Positions 1-7,568 of a stretch of DNA of 13,695 nt are shown here, piece by piece (positions within the stretch are counted from its first letter, which is position 1; the number at the start of each line of letters is the position of its first letter). The position numbers were made by a program, and so were the translations under genes. This stretch comes from an uncultured Ruminococcus sp. (GTDB lineage Bacteria > Bacillota > Clostridia > Oscillospirales > Ruminococcaceae). Where the stretch lies: assembly GCA_900556055.1 (NCBI GenBank), contig USNJ01000039.1, positions 1 through 13,695 on the forward strand, in the 5' to 3' direction. Under the pieces are notes generated by a model that made no database searches, had not been told where the DNA came from, and saw only the letters and a program-made list of their open reading frames with translations.

Positions 1-1
1 C

Positions 2-1396
2 AAGCGGAGCAAGGCTATTAAAACCGTGGGACGTGCGGCTGCTGCTTTGCTGGTTACGGACGTAGTTAACGCACTGGCCCAGAGCATCGCAGACGCAGGG
101 CGTGACGATGACCCGGACAAGGATTATTGGGAGAAGTTCCTGACGGCACTGACCGGCATTACCGGCGGCGAAAAGACCACCAAGGAGCTTATCAAAGCTG
201 TTAAGGATATGGGCTTCAAAACAATAAGAATACCCGTTTCGTGGCATAACCATGTCGATAAGAACTGCAACATCAGCAGCGCATGGATGAAGCGTGTGAA
301 AACGGTGGTTCAGTGGTGCCTTGACGAGGATATGTACGTTATCCTCAACACACATCACGATATCTCAACGGGTTATATCTACCCCGATAATGCGCATTAT
401 GCTCAGTCGGAGAAGTACATAAAGGCGATCTGGAAGCAGCTTTCCGCCGAATTCAAGGACACAGGCGATAAGCTGATATTCGAGTCCATGAACGAGGTAA
501 GAGCTGTCGGAACCAACAACGAGTGGTGGTTCGACAAGAACAATATCCCGAAAAATGTTCAGGAGTATATCTCCTGCATAAACAAGCTCAATCAGGCATT
601 TGTTGACACCGTAAGAGCAGGCGGCGGAAAGAATGCAAGCCGTTTTCTCATGATCCCGGGCTATGCAACATCGACTGACGGCATCACAAACAAGTATTTT
701 ACCATGCCGACCGATACCGCAAAGGATAAGCTTATGGTAACGGTGCATATCTACACAGAAAAATCCTCGGAATATCAGTCGCTTATCAATGCCGCTTACA
801 ATAAGTTCACCGCAAAGGGCATACCCGTTGTTATCGGCGAATTCGGAACGATCATCAAGACCGATACCAAGAAGCGTGCCGAAATAGAGGGCGCAATCGC
901 CGCTTATGCACGTTCAAAGGGCATGACTGTCGTGAGATGGGACAACAACGCATTCACGGGAAATTCCGAGACCTACGGACTTATCGACAGAAAGACGCTC
1001 AAGTGGAAGTTTGAGGACATCGCAAAGGCTATCGTCAAGAACAGCGCAGGCAAGTCCTCCGTATCCGCTCCGTCATCTTCATCATCGTCATCTGCATCGG
1101 CAAAGCCCGCTTCCGACAAGCTCACGCTGACAGCCGCAAAGGCATCGTCCGACAGCATAAGGCTTACATGGAACAAGGCTGACACTGCATACGGATACAG
1201 GATCTACGTTTATGACAGCGCAAAGAAGGGCTACGTAAGCTGCGTTACCCTCTCAAACGGTTCATCGTCCACGCTGGGATACACGATAAAGGATCTGAAA
1301 AAGGGTACCTACAAGTACGTGATCGCACCCATCTACAAGGACGGAAATACGATCACACGCGGCGATATCTCATCGTCAGTGTCCGTCACATTGTGA
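2..1396 (+). CDS. GH5 family endoglucanase, 5'-truncated, with FN3-like C-terminal module
   Basis: This encodes a glycoside hydrolase family 5 enzyme, probably subfamily 4, that cleaves beta-1,4-glucans such as cellulose outside the cell. The frame is open to the window edge; GTG at 26 is only the first possible start. Numbering from there, the GH5 barrel runs about residues 48-338. It shows GFKTIRIPVSW (63-73), NTHHD (108-112), the acid/base Glu157 in SMNE, HIY (241-243), the nucleophile Glu272 in VIGEFG, and Trp305 in RWDNN. A Ser-rich linker (344-358) leads to an FN3-like beta module (about 362-456). No dockerin is seen. The usual GH5 start (signal peptide, WNLGN-type strand) is missing. 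In its place residues 1-47 are Ala-rich, hydrophobic, then charged, ending in DKDYWEKFLTALTG, and do not resemble GH5. That part may derive from a mobile element (weak recollection, inference). GH5 identity is sure; the native N-terminus is absent. Confidence 0.88.
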   Translation, partial: KRSKAIKTVGRAAAALLVTDVVNALAQSIADAGRDDDPDKDYWEKFLTALTGITGGEKTTKELIKAVKDMGFKTIRIPVSWHNHVDKNCNISSAWMKRVKTVVQWCLDEDMYVILNTHHDISTGYIYPDNAHYAQSEKYIKAIWKQLSAEFKDTGDKLIFESMNEVRAVGTNNEWWFDKNNIPKNVQEYISCINKLNQAFVDTVRAGGGKNASRFLMIPGYATSTDGITNKYFTMPTDTAKDKLMVTVHIYTEKSSEYQSLINAAYNKFTAKGIPVVIGEFGTIIKTDTKKRAEIEGAIAAYARSKGMTVVRWDNNAFTGNSETYGLIDRKTLKWKFEDIAKAIVKNSAGKSSVSAPSSSSSSSASAKPASDKLTLTAAKASSDSIRLTWNKADTAYGYRIYVYDSAKKGYVSCVTLSNGSSSTLGYTIKDLKKGTYKYVIAPIYKDGNTITRGDISSSVSVTL

Positions 1397-1401
1397 TCTC
1401 C

Positions 1402-1442
1402 GATCGGACAGGAGCTTCGGCTTCTGCCCGATCTTTCTTTTC
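1402..1442 (+). terminator. Intrinsic terminator after the GH5 gene
   Basis: GATCGG-CAG-AGC pairs with GCT-CTG-CCGATC around a TTCG tetraloop (arms 1402-1415 and 1420-1433) with minor mismatches. It is followed by a T-rich tail, TTTCTTTT, and starts 6 bases after the stop codon. It separates the cellulase from the next operon. Confidence 0.85.
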
Positions 1443-1465
1443 CGAAAACGGTCTGCCTTCAGAAC

Positions 1466-1494
1466 TTGACATTGACAGGCTTTTGTGTTATAAT
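1466..1494 (+). promoter_or_regulatory. Promoter P1 upstream of the apbE-rnf operon
   Basis: Perfect consensus -35 TTGACA (1466-1471) and -10 TATAAT (1489-1494) are separated by exactly 17 bases. The predicted transcription start is near 1501. A terminator-like hairpin begins only about 11 bases downstream, so transcripts from P1 may be cut short unless that hairpin is bypassed. Confidence 0.82.
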
Positions 1495-1511
1495 ATCAGA
1501 TACGCAAAGGG

Positions 1512-1552
1512 GTGGGGTTCGTAGTTTTACACGAAACCTCGCTTTATTTTTC
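1512..1552 (+). terminator. Terminator-like hairpin in the rnf leader (possible attenuator)
   Basis: Arms 1512-1522 (GTGGGGTTCGT) and 1531-1542 (ACGAAACCTCGC) form an 11-bp stem with two G:U pairs and one bulged A. The loop is 8 bases and the next bases are TTTATTTTT. It lies just after promoter P1 and before promoter P2. If active it would release an RNA of about 50 nt from P1. I see no ligand-binding aptamer or alternative antiterminator, because there is too little transcribed sequence before the stem. Confidence 0.6.
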
Positions 1553-1576
1553 GTCATGACAGTTAACACTATCTGC

Positions 1577-1605
1577 TTGAATTTTTCGCTTTATTAATGT
1601 ATAAT
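1577..1605 (+). promoter_or_regulatory. Promoter P2 upstream of apbE
   Basis: The -35 TTGAAT (1577-1582) and -10 TATAAT (1600-1605) have a 17-base spacer. The predicted start near 1612 leaves a leader of only about 23 bases before the apbE ATG. This promoter lies beyond the hairpin at 1512-1552 and could drive the operon without passing through it. Confidence 0.72.
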
Positions 1606-1634
1606 CAATAAAACAGTGAGGTGAATTGCCGAAA

Positions 1635-2669
1635 ATGAAAAAAAGATGCTTTTTGTCCGCCGCCGTCTGCCTGATGCTGACAGCGTGTTCAATCGGAAAT
1701 TCTGCGGATACAGTGCGCTTTTTCGCTTTCGATACATTCATTTCGGCTAAGATAACATCGTCCTCGCATGACGTTTCTTCGGAATGTGCCGAGGAGATAC
1801 GTTCGGCATTTGAGAAGCTTGATAACGTTTTCTCGCCATATAACGAAAATTCCGAGATATACAGCTTCAACAGCGGCAAAGCCGATATCGCTGACAGCAA
1901 TATCATCGCCATGACCGACAGATACAAGCGTGTAAGGGACATTCTCGGCGACGGGCTGACACCTGCCTGCGGAAGCATAACCATGCTCTGGAACGTGACT
2001 TCCGATTCCCCGAAGGTCCCCGATGAAAAGGAAATTTCCGAGGCACTCAGACATGTTTATCAGATAGATGAGATAGAGAAAAACGGCGTGAATTCGCTTG
2101 CGGGAGATGCTAAGCTCGACTTCGGTGCAGGCGCAAAGGGCTTTGCCTGCGATGCCGCATATGACATAGTTTCACGCAGCGAAAAGGTCACGAAAGCGGT
2201 GGTTTCGTCGGGCTCGTCCTCGCTTTTGTACGGTCGGGACACATTCACGGCGGCGATAGTCGATCCGTTTGAAGGCGGAGAGTTGTGTACCTTTGCCGCT
2301 GACGGCGGATTTATCTCAACTGCGGGCGGATATGAACGCTATTTCACCGAAAACGGCGTGAAATACAGCCATATTTTCGACATGGAAACGGGATATCCCG
2401 CTGATACGGATCTTGTTTCCGTGACGGTTTATCTCCCGTTCGGCGACGGAAACGGCGCATTCAGCGACCTTGCTTCAACGCTCATTTACATGGGCGGAAC
2501 GGAAAAGCTCGCCGTATACAGCGAAAAGCTGGCGGAGAATTTCAGCGGATATTCGCTCATTGCGGTAACGGAAGACCGTGAGATATACGCTTTCGGCGAT
2601 GCCGATATCGCACTCAAAAAGGACGGTTTCACTTTGCACGGAGGTGACGGAAATGCTGCTCTCGAATAA
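1635..2669 (+). CDS. apbE: ApbE, FAD:protein FMN transferase (lipoprotein)
   Basis: ApbE transfers FMN from FAD to a threonine in target flavoproteins, here most likely RnfD and RnfG downstream. The ATG at 1635 gives a 344-residue protein with a lipoprotein signal: a KKR basic start, a hydrophobic stretch, and lipobox LTAC with Cys18, so it should be membrane-anchored on the outer face. Family motifs are AFDTFISAK (31-39), LDFGAGAKGFACD (161-173), GGFISTAGGYERYF (224-237), YSHIFDMETGYP (244-255) and SDLASTLIYMGG (277-288). Asp249 and Asp278 fall where metal ligands lie in the family. The RBS is GAGGTG at 1618-1623. A TTG at 1626 is too close to that RBS and would put three residues before the signal peptide, so ATG 1635 is preferred. 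First gene of the rnf operon. Confidence 0.93.
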   Translation: MKKRCFLSAAVCLMLTACSIGNSADTVRFFAFDTFISAKITSSSHDVSSECAEEIRSAFEKLDNVFSPYNENSEIYSFNSGKADIADSNIIAMTDRYKRVRDILGDGLTPACGSITMLWNVTSDSPKVPDEKEISEALRHVYQIDEIEKNGVNSLAGDAKLDFGAGAKGFACDAAYDIVSRSEKVTKAVVSSGSSSLLYGRDTFTAAIVDPFEGGELCTFAADGGFISTAGGYERYFTENGVKYSHIFDMETGYPADTDLVSVTVYLPFGDGNGAFSDLASTLIYMGGTEKLAVYSEKLAENFSGYSLIAVTEDREIYAFGDADIALKKDGFTLHGGDGNAALE

Positions 2670-3021
2670 TCTGTCGAAACGGGAAAAGCTGATGATACGT
2701 GCCTTTGTTATCGCTGTTTTTGCGCTTGCGGCGGCTGTTGTTTTCGTCAACACCTATGCGGGCAAGGCGGAAAACGGTTTCGCTGTCGTTGAGCATGAGG
2801 GAAAGGTGATACTCCGTCAGCCGCTCTCCAAGGACGGTGAATTTTCATCGCCCGAGCTGCCGAACATGAAGTTTCTCATCGAAAACGGCAGAGTAAAGGT
2901 CAGCGAATCCGACTGCCCCGATAAAATTTGCATGAAAACGGGCTTTATAAGCTTTTCTGCACAGTCGGCGGTCTGTCTGCCGAACAAGGCGGTGCTTTAT
3001 GTGGAATATACAAACGAGTAG
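2653..3021 (+). CDS. NusG domain II-containing membrane-anchored protein
   Basis: A 122-residue protein with a short cytoplasmic start, one transmembrane helix (about 13-33) and an exported domain resembling NusG domain II (Pfam NusG_II), often found beside ApbE and Rnf genes. The hallmark is the Cys pattern CPDKIC (88-93), a following GFIS, then VCLPNK with Cys108. These could bind a metal or form a disulfide; the function is not established. ATG at 2653 is chosen because GGAGGTGA sits 8 bases upstream. The frame continues upstream to 2578, but that stretch only duplicates coding of apbE. It overlaps the end of apbE by 17 bases and the next gene by 23, which implies translational coupling. 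Confidence 0.82.
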   Translation: MLLSNNLSKREKLMIRAFVIAVFALAAAVVFVNTYAGKAENGFAVVEHEGKVILRQPLSKDGEFSSPELPNMKFLIENGRVKVSESDCPDKICMKTGFISFSAQSAVCLPNKAVLYVEYTNE

Positions 3022-3511
3022 CCCCGCCAAAAAAGCCGCTTATCTCGGCATTTTTTCGGCACTCTGCATAACGCTTTCATGGCTCGACAGCGTGATATCT
3101 GCGGCATTCCCGTTTGCGGGGCTGAGGCTCGGCCTTGCGAATATCGTCATAACGGCGGTCATTCTCATGATGGACGTTAAGAGCGGTGCGGCTGTTTCGC
3201 TGCTCCGTTCGGGATTTGTGATGCTGACAAGGGGCGTTACGGCGGGGATAATGTCACTTTGCGGCGGAGCGGCTGCTTTTGCGGTCACGGCTCTGCTTAT
3301 CGGAAAGACAAGACTTTCGCTGAAAACAATATCTGTTTCGGCGGCGCTTGCACATATATGCGGTCAGCTGGCGGCGGCTGCTGTCATCATCGGCAGCGGC
3401 AGGGTGATGTATTATGCATTTCTCATGCTCCCGCTTTCCGCAGTCACGGGATATCTCACAGGAGTTATCCTCGGAAAATTACGGAATTTTTCTCACAAAG
3501 AGGAGGTTTAA
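2999..3511 (+). CDS. Gx-transporter-like membrane protein (heptaprenyl diphosphate synthase component I family)
   Basis: A 170-residue integral membrane protein with about five hydrophobic helices. It matches the family named 'Gx transporter' or 'heptaprenyl diphosphate synthase component I' (Pfam Hpre_diP_synt_I). The GLRLGLANIV motif at 41-50 and the Gly-rich CGGAAAF and HICGQLAAA segments (88-94, 119-127) are typical. The enzyme-derived name is probably misleading here: no partner synthase subunit is nearby, and the setting between a NusG II protein and rnfC points to a job in redox or flavin chemistry at the membrane (inference). ATG at 2999 lies inside the preceding gene's end (23-base overlap). 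It stops two bases before the rnfC start, and the rnfC RBS lies inside its last codons. Confidence 0.78.
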   Translation: MWNIQTSSPAKKAAYLGIFSALCITLSWLDSVISAAFPFAGLRLGLANIVITAVILMMDVKSGAAVSLLRSGFVMLTRGVTAGIMSLCGGAAAFAVTALLIGKTRLSLKTISVSAALAHICGQLAAAAVIIGSGRVMYYAFLMLPLSAVTGYLTGVILGKLRNFSHKEEV

Positions 3512-3513
3512 AC

Positions 3514-4806
3514 TTGAGCAGATTAAACGGAATACACGTCAGACACAACAAAAACACGGAAAATGCGGAAACAAAGCAGTTCCCGCTGCCGAAGCGTCTG
3601 ACGGTCCTGATGTCGCAGGCTATGGGCGCACCATGCACACCGACTGTAAAAAAGGGTGATGAGGTGAAGCTCGGTCAGGTCATCGGCAATACGGACGCAT
3701 TCATGGCTGCCCCCATACATTCGCCCGCATCGGGCACAGTCGCTGATATAGCGGATTATCTTCTTCCCTCGGGCGCACGCTGCAAGGCTGTCGTTATCGA
3801 CACGGACGGCGAGCAGACGGTATCCGAGGAGGTAAAGCCGCCTGTTATCGGCACGAGGGAGGAATTCCTTGCGGCGGTAAGGGCAAGCGGCTGCGTGGGT
3901 CTTGGAGGCGCAGGCTTCCCGACACACGTAAAATTCGCATTCGACCCAAAGAAAACACCTATCGACACTCTCGTTATAAACGGAGCGGAGTGTGAGCCGT
4001 ACATAACCGCCGATTACCGTGAATTCGTTGAGAACGGCGAAGATGTCATAAACGGCATACTGACGGTGATGGACAAGCTCGATATCCCGATGTGCAAGAT
4101 AGGCATCGAGGAGAATAAGCCTGAAGCGATAAGGCTCATGACCGAGGCTGCATCAAAGCATAAGGGCATTGAGGTCGTAACGCTGCCGTCGTCCTATCCG
4201 CAGGGTGCGGAAAAGGTGCTTATCCATTCATGCACGGGAAGGATAGTTGCCGAGGGCGAACTGCCGTCAAACCAGGGCGTTGTTGTTATGAACGTATCGA
4301 CGGCGGGCTTCCTTTCGAGATATTTCCGCACGGGAATGCCGCTCGTTACAAAGCGTCTGACTATCGACGGAAACGCTGTCACGAAAAATCAGGGAAATTA
4401 TTTTGTCCCCATCGGAACAAAGGTCAGCGAGCTGCTTGAATACTGCGGAGCGAAAGACCCCGAAAAGGTGCTGTACGGCGGACCTATGATGGGAATGGCA
4501 CTCTATGATACGGAGCAGGTCATCACAAAGACGAACAACGCAGTGCTTGCTTTCGTGAATGTGAAAGAACCCGTCACGACCGCCTGCATACGCTGCGGAC
4601 GCTGCGTGAGAGCCTGTCCGCTGAATCTCATGCCTACACTGCTCGAGCAGGCTTATGACAGCAGAGATGTCAGCGAGCTTCAGCGTCTGAAGGTAATACT
4701 CTGCATGAACTGCGGCTGCTGCACATACGTCTGTCCCGCACACCGTCATCTTGCCGAGAAAAATCAGCTTGCAAAGGCACTGCTGCCCAGACCTGCAAAA
4801 AAGTGA
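3514..4806 (+). CDS. rnfC: RnfC, Rnf electron transport complex NADH-binding iron-sulfur subunit
   Basis: RnfC is the peripheral cytoplasmic subunit that exchanges electrons with NAD(H). The 430-residue length fits clostridial RnfC. It has the lipoyl-like barrel start (AAPIHSPASGTV, 65-76), the Gly-rich FMN/NADH site GLGGAGFPTHVK (129-140), NGAECEPY (156-163), and a C-terminal pair of 4Fe-4S motifs: Cys358, 361, 364, 368 and Cys397, 400, 403, 407. The start is TTG at 3514, 7 bases after a perfect AGGAGG (3501-3506). Longer starts in the frame, such as the one at 3259, would overlap the preceding gene by 250 bases and add sequence unrelated to RnfC. First of the six rnf genes in the usual clostridial order C-D-G-E-A-B. 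Confidence 0.96.
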   Translation: MSRLNGIHVRHNKNTENAETKQFPLPKRLTVLMSQAMGAPCTPTVKKGDEVKLGQVIGNTDAFMAAPIHSPASGTVADIADYLLPSGARCKAVVIDTDGEQTVSEEVKPPVIGTREEFLAAVRASGCVGLGGAGFPTHVKFAFDPKKTPIDTLVINGAECEPYITADYREFVENGEDVINGILTVMDKLDIPMCKIGIEENKPEAIRLMTEAASKHKGIEVVTLPSSYPQGAEKVLIHSCTGRIVAEGELPSNQGVVVMNVSTAGFLSRYFRTGMPLVTKRLTIDGNAVTKNQGNYFVPIGTKVSELLEYCGAKDPEKVLYGGPMMGMALYDTEQVITKTNNAVLAFVNVKEPVTTACIRCGRCVRACPLNLMPTLLEQAYDSRDVSELQRLKVILCMNCGCCTYVCPAHRHLAEKNQLAKALLPRPAKK

Positions 4807-4821
4807 AAGGATTGAAGCAAA

Positions 4822-5757
4822 ATGAACGGACTGAAAGTTTCTCCGTCTCCTCATGTGCATGACAATATCAGCACGCAGAAGGTAATGCTGAACGTCATTA
4901 TCGGTCTGCTGCCCGCCTGCATTGCGGGAGTTATCATATTCGGATATATGGCTGCGGTAAACCTCATAGTTTGCGTGGTTTCCTGCGTTGTATTTGAATA
5001 TCTGTCAAGAAAAATAATGAAAAGAACGCAGACGATCTCCGACCTCTCGGCTGTCGTTACGGGACTTCTCCTCGGAATGAATCTCCCCGCAGCGATAAAT
5101 CCGCTGATAGGCGTTGTAGGCTCGTTTGTGGCGATAGTCGTCGTAAAGCAGCTTTTCGGCGGCATAGGTCAGAACTTCGCAAATCCTGCGATAGTCGGAA
5201 GAATAGTTCTCATGCTGTCCTTCACCTCGCAGATGTCGGAATGGTGCCTGCCGTTCTATTACAGAAACGGCGCAGATGTCGTGACGGGCGCAACTCCCCT
5301 TGTTTCGGGCGATGCGTCATACCTCGACCTGTTCCTCGGAAATGTCGGCGGCTGCCTCGGTGAAACAAGCGCACTCGCACTCCTTATCGGCGGACTTTAC
5401 CTCGTTGTGACAAGGACTATCTCGCTCCATGCGCCTCTCGCATTTATCGGCACTGCCGCTCTCCTCACCCTTATAACGGGCGGAGATGTCGGATATCAGG
5501 TGCTTTCGGGCGGTCTTATCCTCGGTGCATTCTTCATGGCGACCGATTATGCGACCACTCCCGTTACAGGCAAGGGCAAGGTCATCTTCGGCATCGGCTG
5601 CGGACTTATCACCTTCCTTATCAGAAACTACGGAAATTACCCCGAAGGCGTTTCCTTCTCGATACTGCTGATGAATATTCTCACGCCTTATATCGACAAG
5701 CTGACGGAAACAAAGCCCCTCGGCGGCAAGCTACCCGAAAAGGAGGCAGCAAAATGA
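4822..5757 (+). CDS. rnfD: RnfD, Rnf complex membrane subunit with covalent FMN site
   Basis: RnfD is an integral membrane subunit related to NqrB that carries covalent FMN and takes part in ion-coupled electron transfer. The 311 residues contain a short N-terminal SPHVHD segment (9-14), multiple hydrophobic helices, NPAIVGR (121-127), and the flavinylation motif TGATPL (155-160), in which Thr158 is the expected ApbE target. The C-terminal half has the ATDYATTPVTGKG signature (about 239-251). The start is ATG 4822 with a modest AAGGA upstream at 4807; the gap from rnfC is only 15 bases. Its stop overlaps the rnfG ATG by four bases. Confidence 0.95.
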   Translation: MNGLKVSPSPHVHDNISTQKVMLNVIIGLLPACIAGVIIFGYMAAVNLIVCVVSCVVFEYLSRKIMKRTQTISDLSAVVTGLLLGMNLPAAINPLIGVVGSFVAIVVVKQLFGGIGQNFANPAIVGRIVLMLSFTSQMSEWCLPFYYRNGADVVTGATPLVSGDASYLDLFLGNVGGCLGETSALALLIGGLYLVVTRTISLHAPLAFIGTAALLTLITGGDVGYQVLSGGLILGAFFMATDYATTPVTGKGKVIFGIGCGLITFLIRNYGNYPEGVSFSILLMNILTPYIDKLTETKPLGGKLPEKEAAK

Positions 5758-6290
5758 AAGAAAAAGTAATGCCCCCTCTCGTCCTGACGCTTATATGCGC
5801 AATATCCGTTGCACTCCTCGTTATCGCTTATAATGCGACATATGTTGATACCACAGGCGTTATCACGGACAAGCTCTCGGGCGGATTATCCGAAATATAC
5901 GGAACAGCCGACGGATTTTCCATGCTGATGAACGACGACGGCACTGTAAAGACCTATGACGGCGTTACCTCGGTCATCGCCGACGAAAACGGCAATGTGT
6001 CATTTGAAGTCACAGCGGACGGATATTCCAAGGGCGGACTTCACCTGCTTATCGGCTTCGACAGCAGCGGTGCTGTCTGCGGCATTTCCGTGCTGACTAT
6101 CGGCGAAACTCCGGGACTCGGCACAAAGGTGCAGGACCCCGATTATCTCGCAGGATATAAGGGAATAAACACACCCGATTTCGAAACACACGTTATCACA
6201 GGCGCAACATTCTCGTCAAAGGGAATGAAGGCAGCCGTAACAGCCGCAGTAAATGCGTATGATTCCATGAAAGGAGAGGGACTTGCATGA
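5754..6290 (+). CDS. rnfG: RnfG, Rnf complex FMN-binding subunit
   Basis: RnfG has one N-terminal membrane helix (about 8-26) and an extracytoplasmic FMN-binding domain. The 178 residues are slightly short for the family. Visible signatures are GIGE-like LTIGETPGLGTKV (114-125) and the covalent FMN motif TGATFSS (149-155), with Thr152 as the probable acceptor for ApbE. It starts with an ATGA overlap with rnfD, and its AGGAGG (5741-5746) lies inside rnfD. The same type of 4-base overlap links it to rnfE, so D-G-E-A are translationally coupled. Confidence 0.94.
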   Translation: MKEKVMPPLVLTLICAISVALLVIAYNATYVDTTGVITDKLSGGLSEIYGTADGFSMLMNDDGTVKTYDGVTSVIADENGNVSFEVTADGYSKGGLHLLIGFDSSGAVCGISVLTIGETPGLGTKVQDPDYLAGYKGINTPDFETHVITGATFSSKGMKAAVTAAVNAYDSMKGEGLA

Positions 6291-6964
6291 GTGAGAAAAA
6301 GGGAAATCTCTATGAATTCACCAAAGGTCTTATCAAGGAAAATCCTACGCTCGTGACGCTGCTCGGAATGTGTCCGACGCTCGCCGTCACAACGATGGCT
6401 GAAAACGGACTCGGCATGGGACTTGCAACGACCTTCGTTCTCGTCTGTTCAAATGCGGCGATATCGCTGCTCAAAAACGTTATCCCGAAGGCAGTCCGCC
6501 TGCCCTGCTTTATCGTTGTTATCGCAAGCTTCGTAACGCTTATCGAATTTCTGATGAAGGGCTATCTGCCCGCACTTTACGACAGCCTGGGACTTTTCCT
6601 CTCGCTGATAACCGTAAACTGCATAATCCTCGGACGTGCTGAGGCTTTCGCATCGAAGAACAAGCTTATCCCCTCTATCCTCGACGGACTCGGAATGGGA
6701 CTCGGCTTCACACTCTCCCTTTTCACAATGGGCTCTGTCAGAGAGATACTCGGAACAGGCTCGTGGATGGGACTCAAAATACCGTTCGGCACACCTATGA
6801 CGATATTCATAATGCCCGCAGGCGGATTTTTCGTACTCGGCTGCGTTATCGCTCTCGTCAACAAGATTGCACATAAGAAGCCGCCCGAGAAGATCGGCTG
6901 CTGCGGATGTCCGAACGCTCAGTCATGCGGCATGGCTGCGGAGGGAGGCTGCGATAACAAATGA
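6287..6964 (+). CDS. rnfE: RnfE, Rnf complex membrane subunit
   Basis: RnfE is a six-helix membrane protein that pairs with its homologue RnfA. Each contributes cysteines to an iron-sulfur centre within the membrane. Cys29 (in LLGMCPTLAV) and Cys112 (in TVNCIILGRAEAF) are the matching residues. GLGMGLGFTLSLF and GSVREILGTGS are family signatures. The 225 residues include an extra C-terminal tail rich in cysteine (Cys205, 206, 208, 214, 222), on the far side of the last helix. Such tails occur in some clostridial homologues; the role is unknown and metal binding is possible. The RBS AAGGAGAGG at 6271-6279 lies inside rnfG. Confidence 0.95.
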   Translation: MSEKKGNLYEFTKGLIKENPTLVTLLGMCPTLAVTTMAENGLGMGLATTFVLVCSNAAISLLKNVIPKAVRLPCFIVVIASFVTLIEFLMKGYLPALYDSLGLFLSLITVNCIILGRAEAFASKNKLIPSILDGLGMGLGFTLSLFTMGSVREILGTGSWMGLKIPFGTPMTIFIMPAGGFFVLGCVIALVNKIAHKKPPEKIGCCGCPNAQSCGMAAEGGCDNK

Positions 6965-7551
6965 AAGCAATGCTTATAATCCTGCTCAGCGCAATGCTGA
7001 CAGACAACTTCGTTCTCTCGAAATTCATGGGCATATGCCCGTTCCTCGGCGTATCCAAAAAGCTCGACAGCTCCGTCGGCATGGGCGCAGCGGTAACGTT
7101 CGTAATGGTCTGCGCTACGATATGTACATTCCCCGTTTATACATGGGTGCTTGTCCCGCTCGGACTTGAGTACCTCAGAACCATCGCATTCATACTTATA
7201 ATCGCACTTTTCGTTCAGCTGCTCGAGATCATAATGAAGAAGAAAATGCCGTCGCTCTATAAGGCACTCGGCGTTTACCTTGCGCTCATCACGACAAACT
7301 GCGCTGTTCTCGGCGTTACTATCCTGAATATCGACAACGGATATACCTTTGGAAAATCCATCGTAAATGCGCTCGGAGCAGGTCTTGGCTTCACGCTCGC
7401 TATGGTGATATTCAGCGGAGTTCGTTCGAGAGTGGAAAAGGCTGACGTTCCTGCGACATTCAAGGGCGTTCCCGCAACGCTTATCGCTGCATCTATCGTA
7501 TCGGTAAGCTTTATGGGATTTGCGGGACTTGTCGAAGGACTGTTCGCATAA
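6961..7551 (+). CDS. rnfA: RnfA, Rnf complex membrane subunit
   Basis: RnfA is the six-helix partner of RnfE and is homologous to it. The 196 residues carry Cys26 (in FMGICPFLGV) and Cys114 (in TTNCAVLGV), the presumed ligands of the intramembrane iron-sulfur cluster shared with RnfE, plus GAGLGFTLAM in the second half. The length is standard. It starts in a 4-base ATGA overlap with rnfE, with GAGGGAGG (6941-6948) inside the upstream gene as RBS. It ends 17 bases before rnfB. Confidence 0.96.
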   Translation: MKAMLIILLSAMLTDNFVLSKFMGICPFLGVSKKLDSSVGMGAAVTFVMVCATICTFPVYTWVLVPLGLEYLRTIAFILIIALFVQLLEIIMKKKMPSLYKALGVYLALITTNCAVLGVTILNIDNGYTFGKSIVNALGAGLGFTLAMVIFSGVRSRVEKADVPATFKGVPATLIAASIVSVSFMGFAGLVEGLFA

Positions 7552-7568
7552 AAAAGGAGTGAAACGCT

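Noticed and set aside
973..1185. - strand open frame opposite the Ser-rich linker of the cellulase
   Set aside because: Asp-rich sequence is simply the reverse reading of the TCA/TCG/TCT serine repeat.
1501..1634. FMN riboswitch upstream of apbE
   Set aside because: The leader is too short and lacks the conserved RFN-element sequence; only a simple hairpin is present.
2578..2652. Longer N-terminus for the NusG domain II protein
   Set aside because: It has no RBS and is fully inside apbE; the GGAGGTGA before ATG 2653 decides the start and gives a proper N-terminal membrane helix.
3259..3513. Longer N-terminus for RnfC
   Set aside because: It would overlap the preceding gene by 250 bases and encodes Cys/Gly/Arg-rich sequence unlike RnfC; the AGGAGG at 3501 points to TTG 3514.
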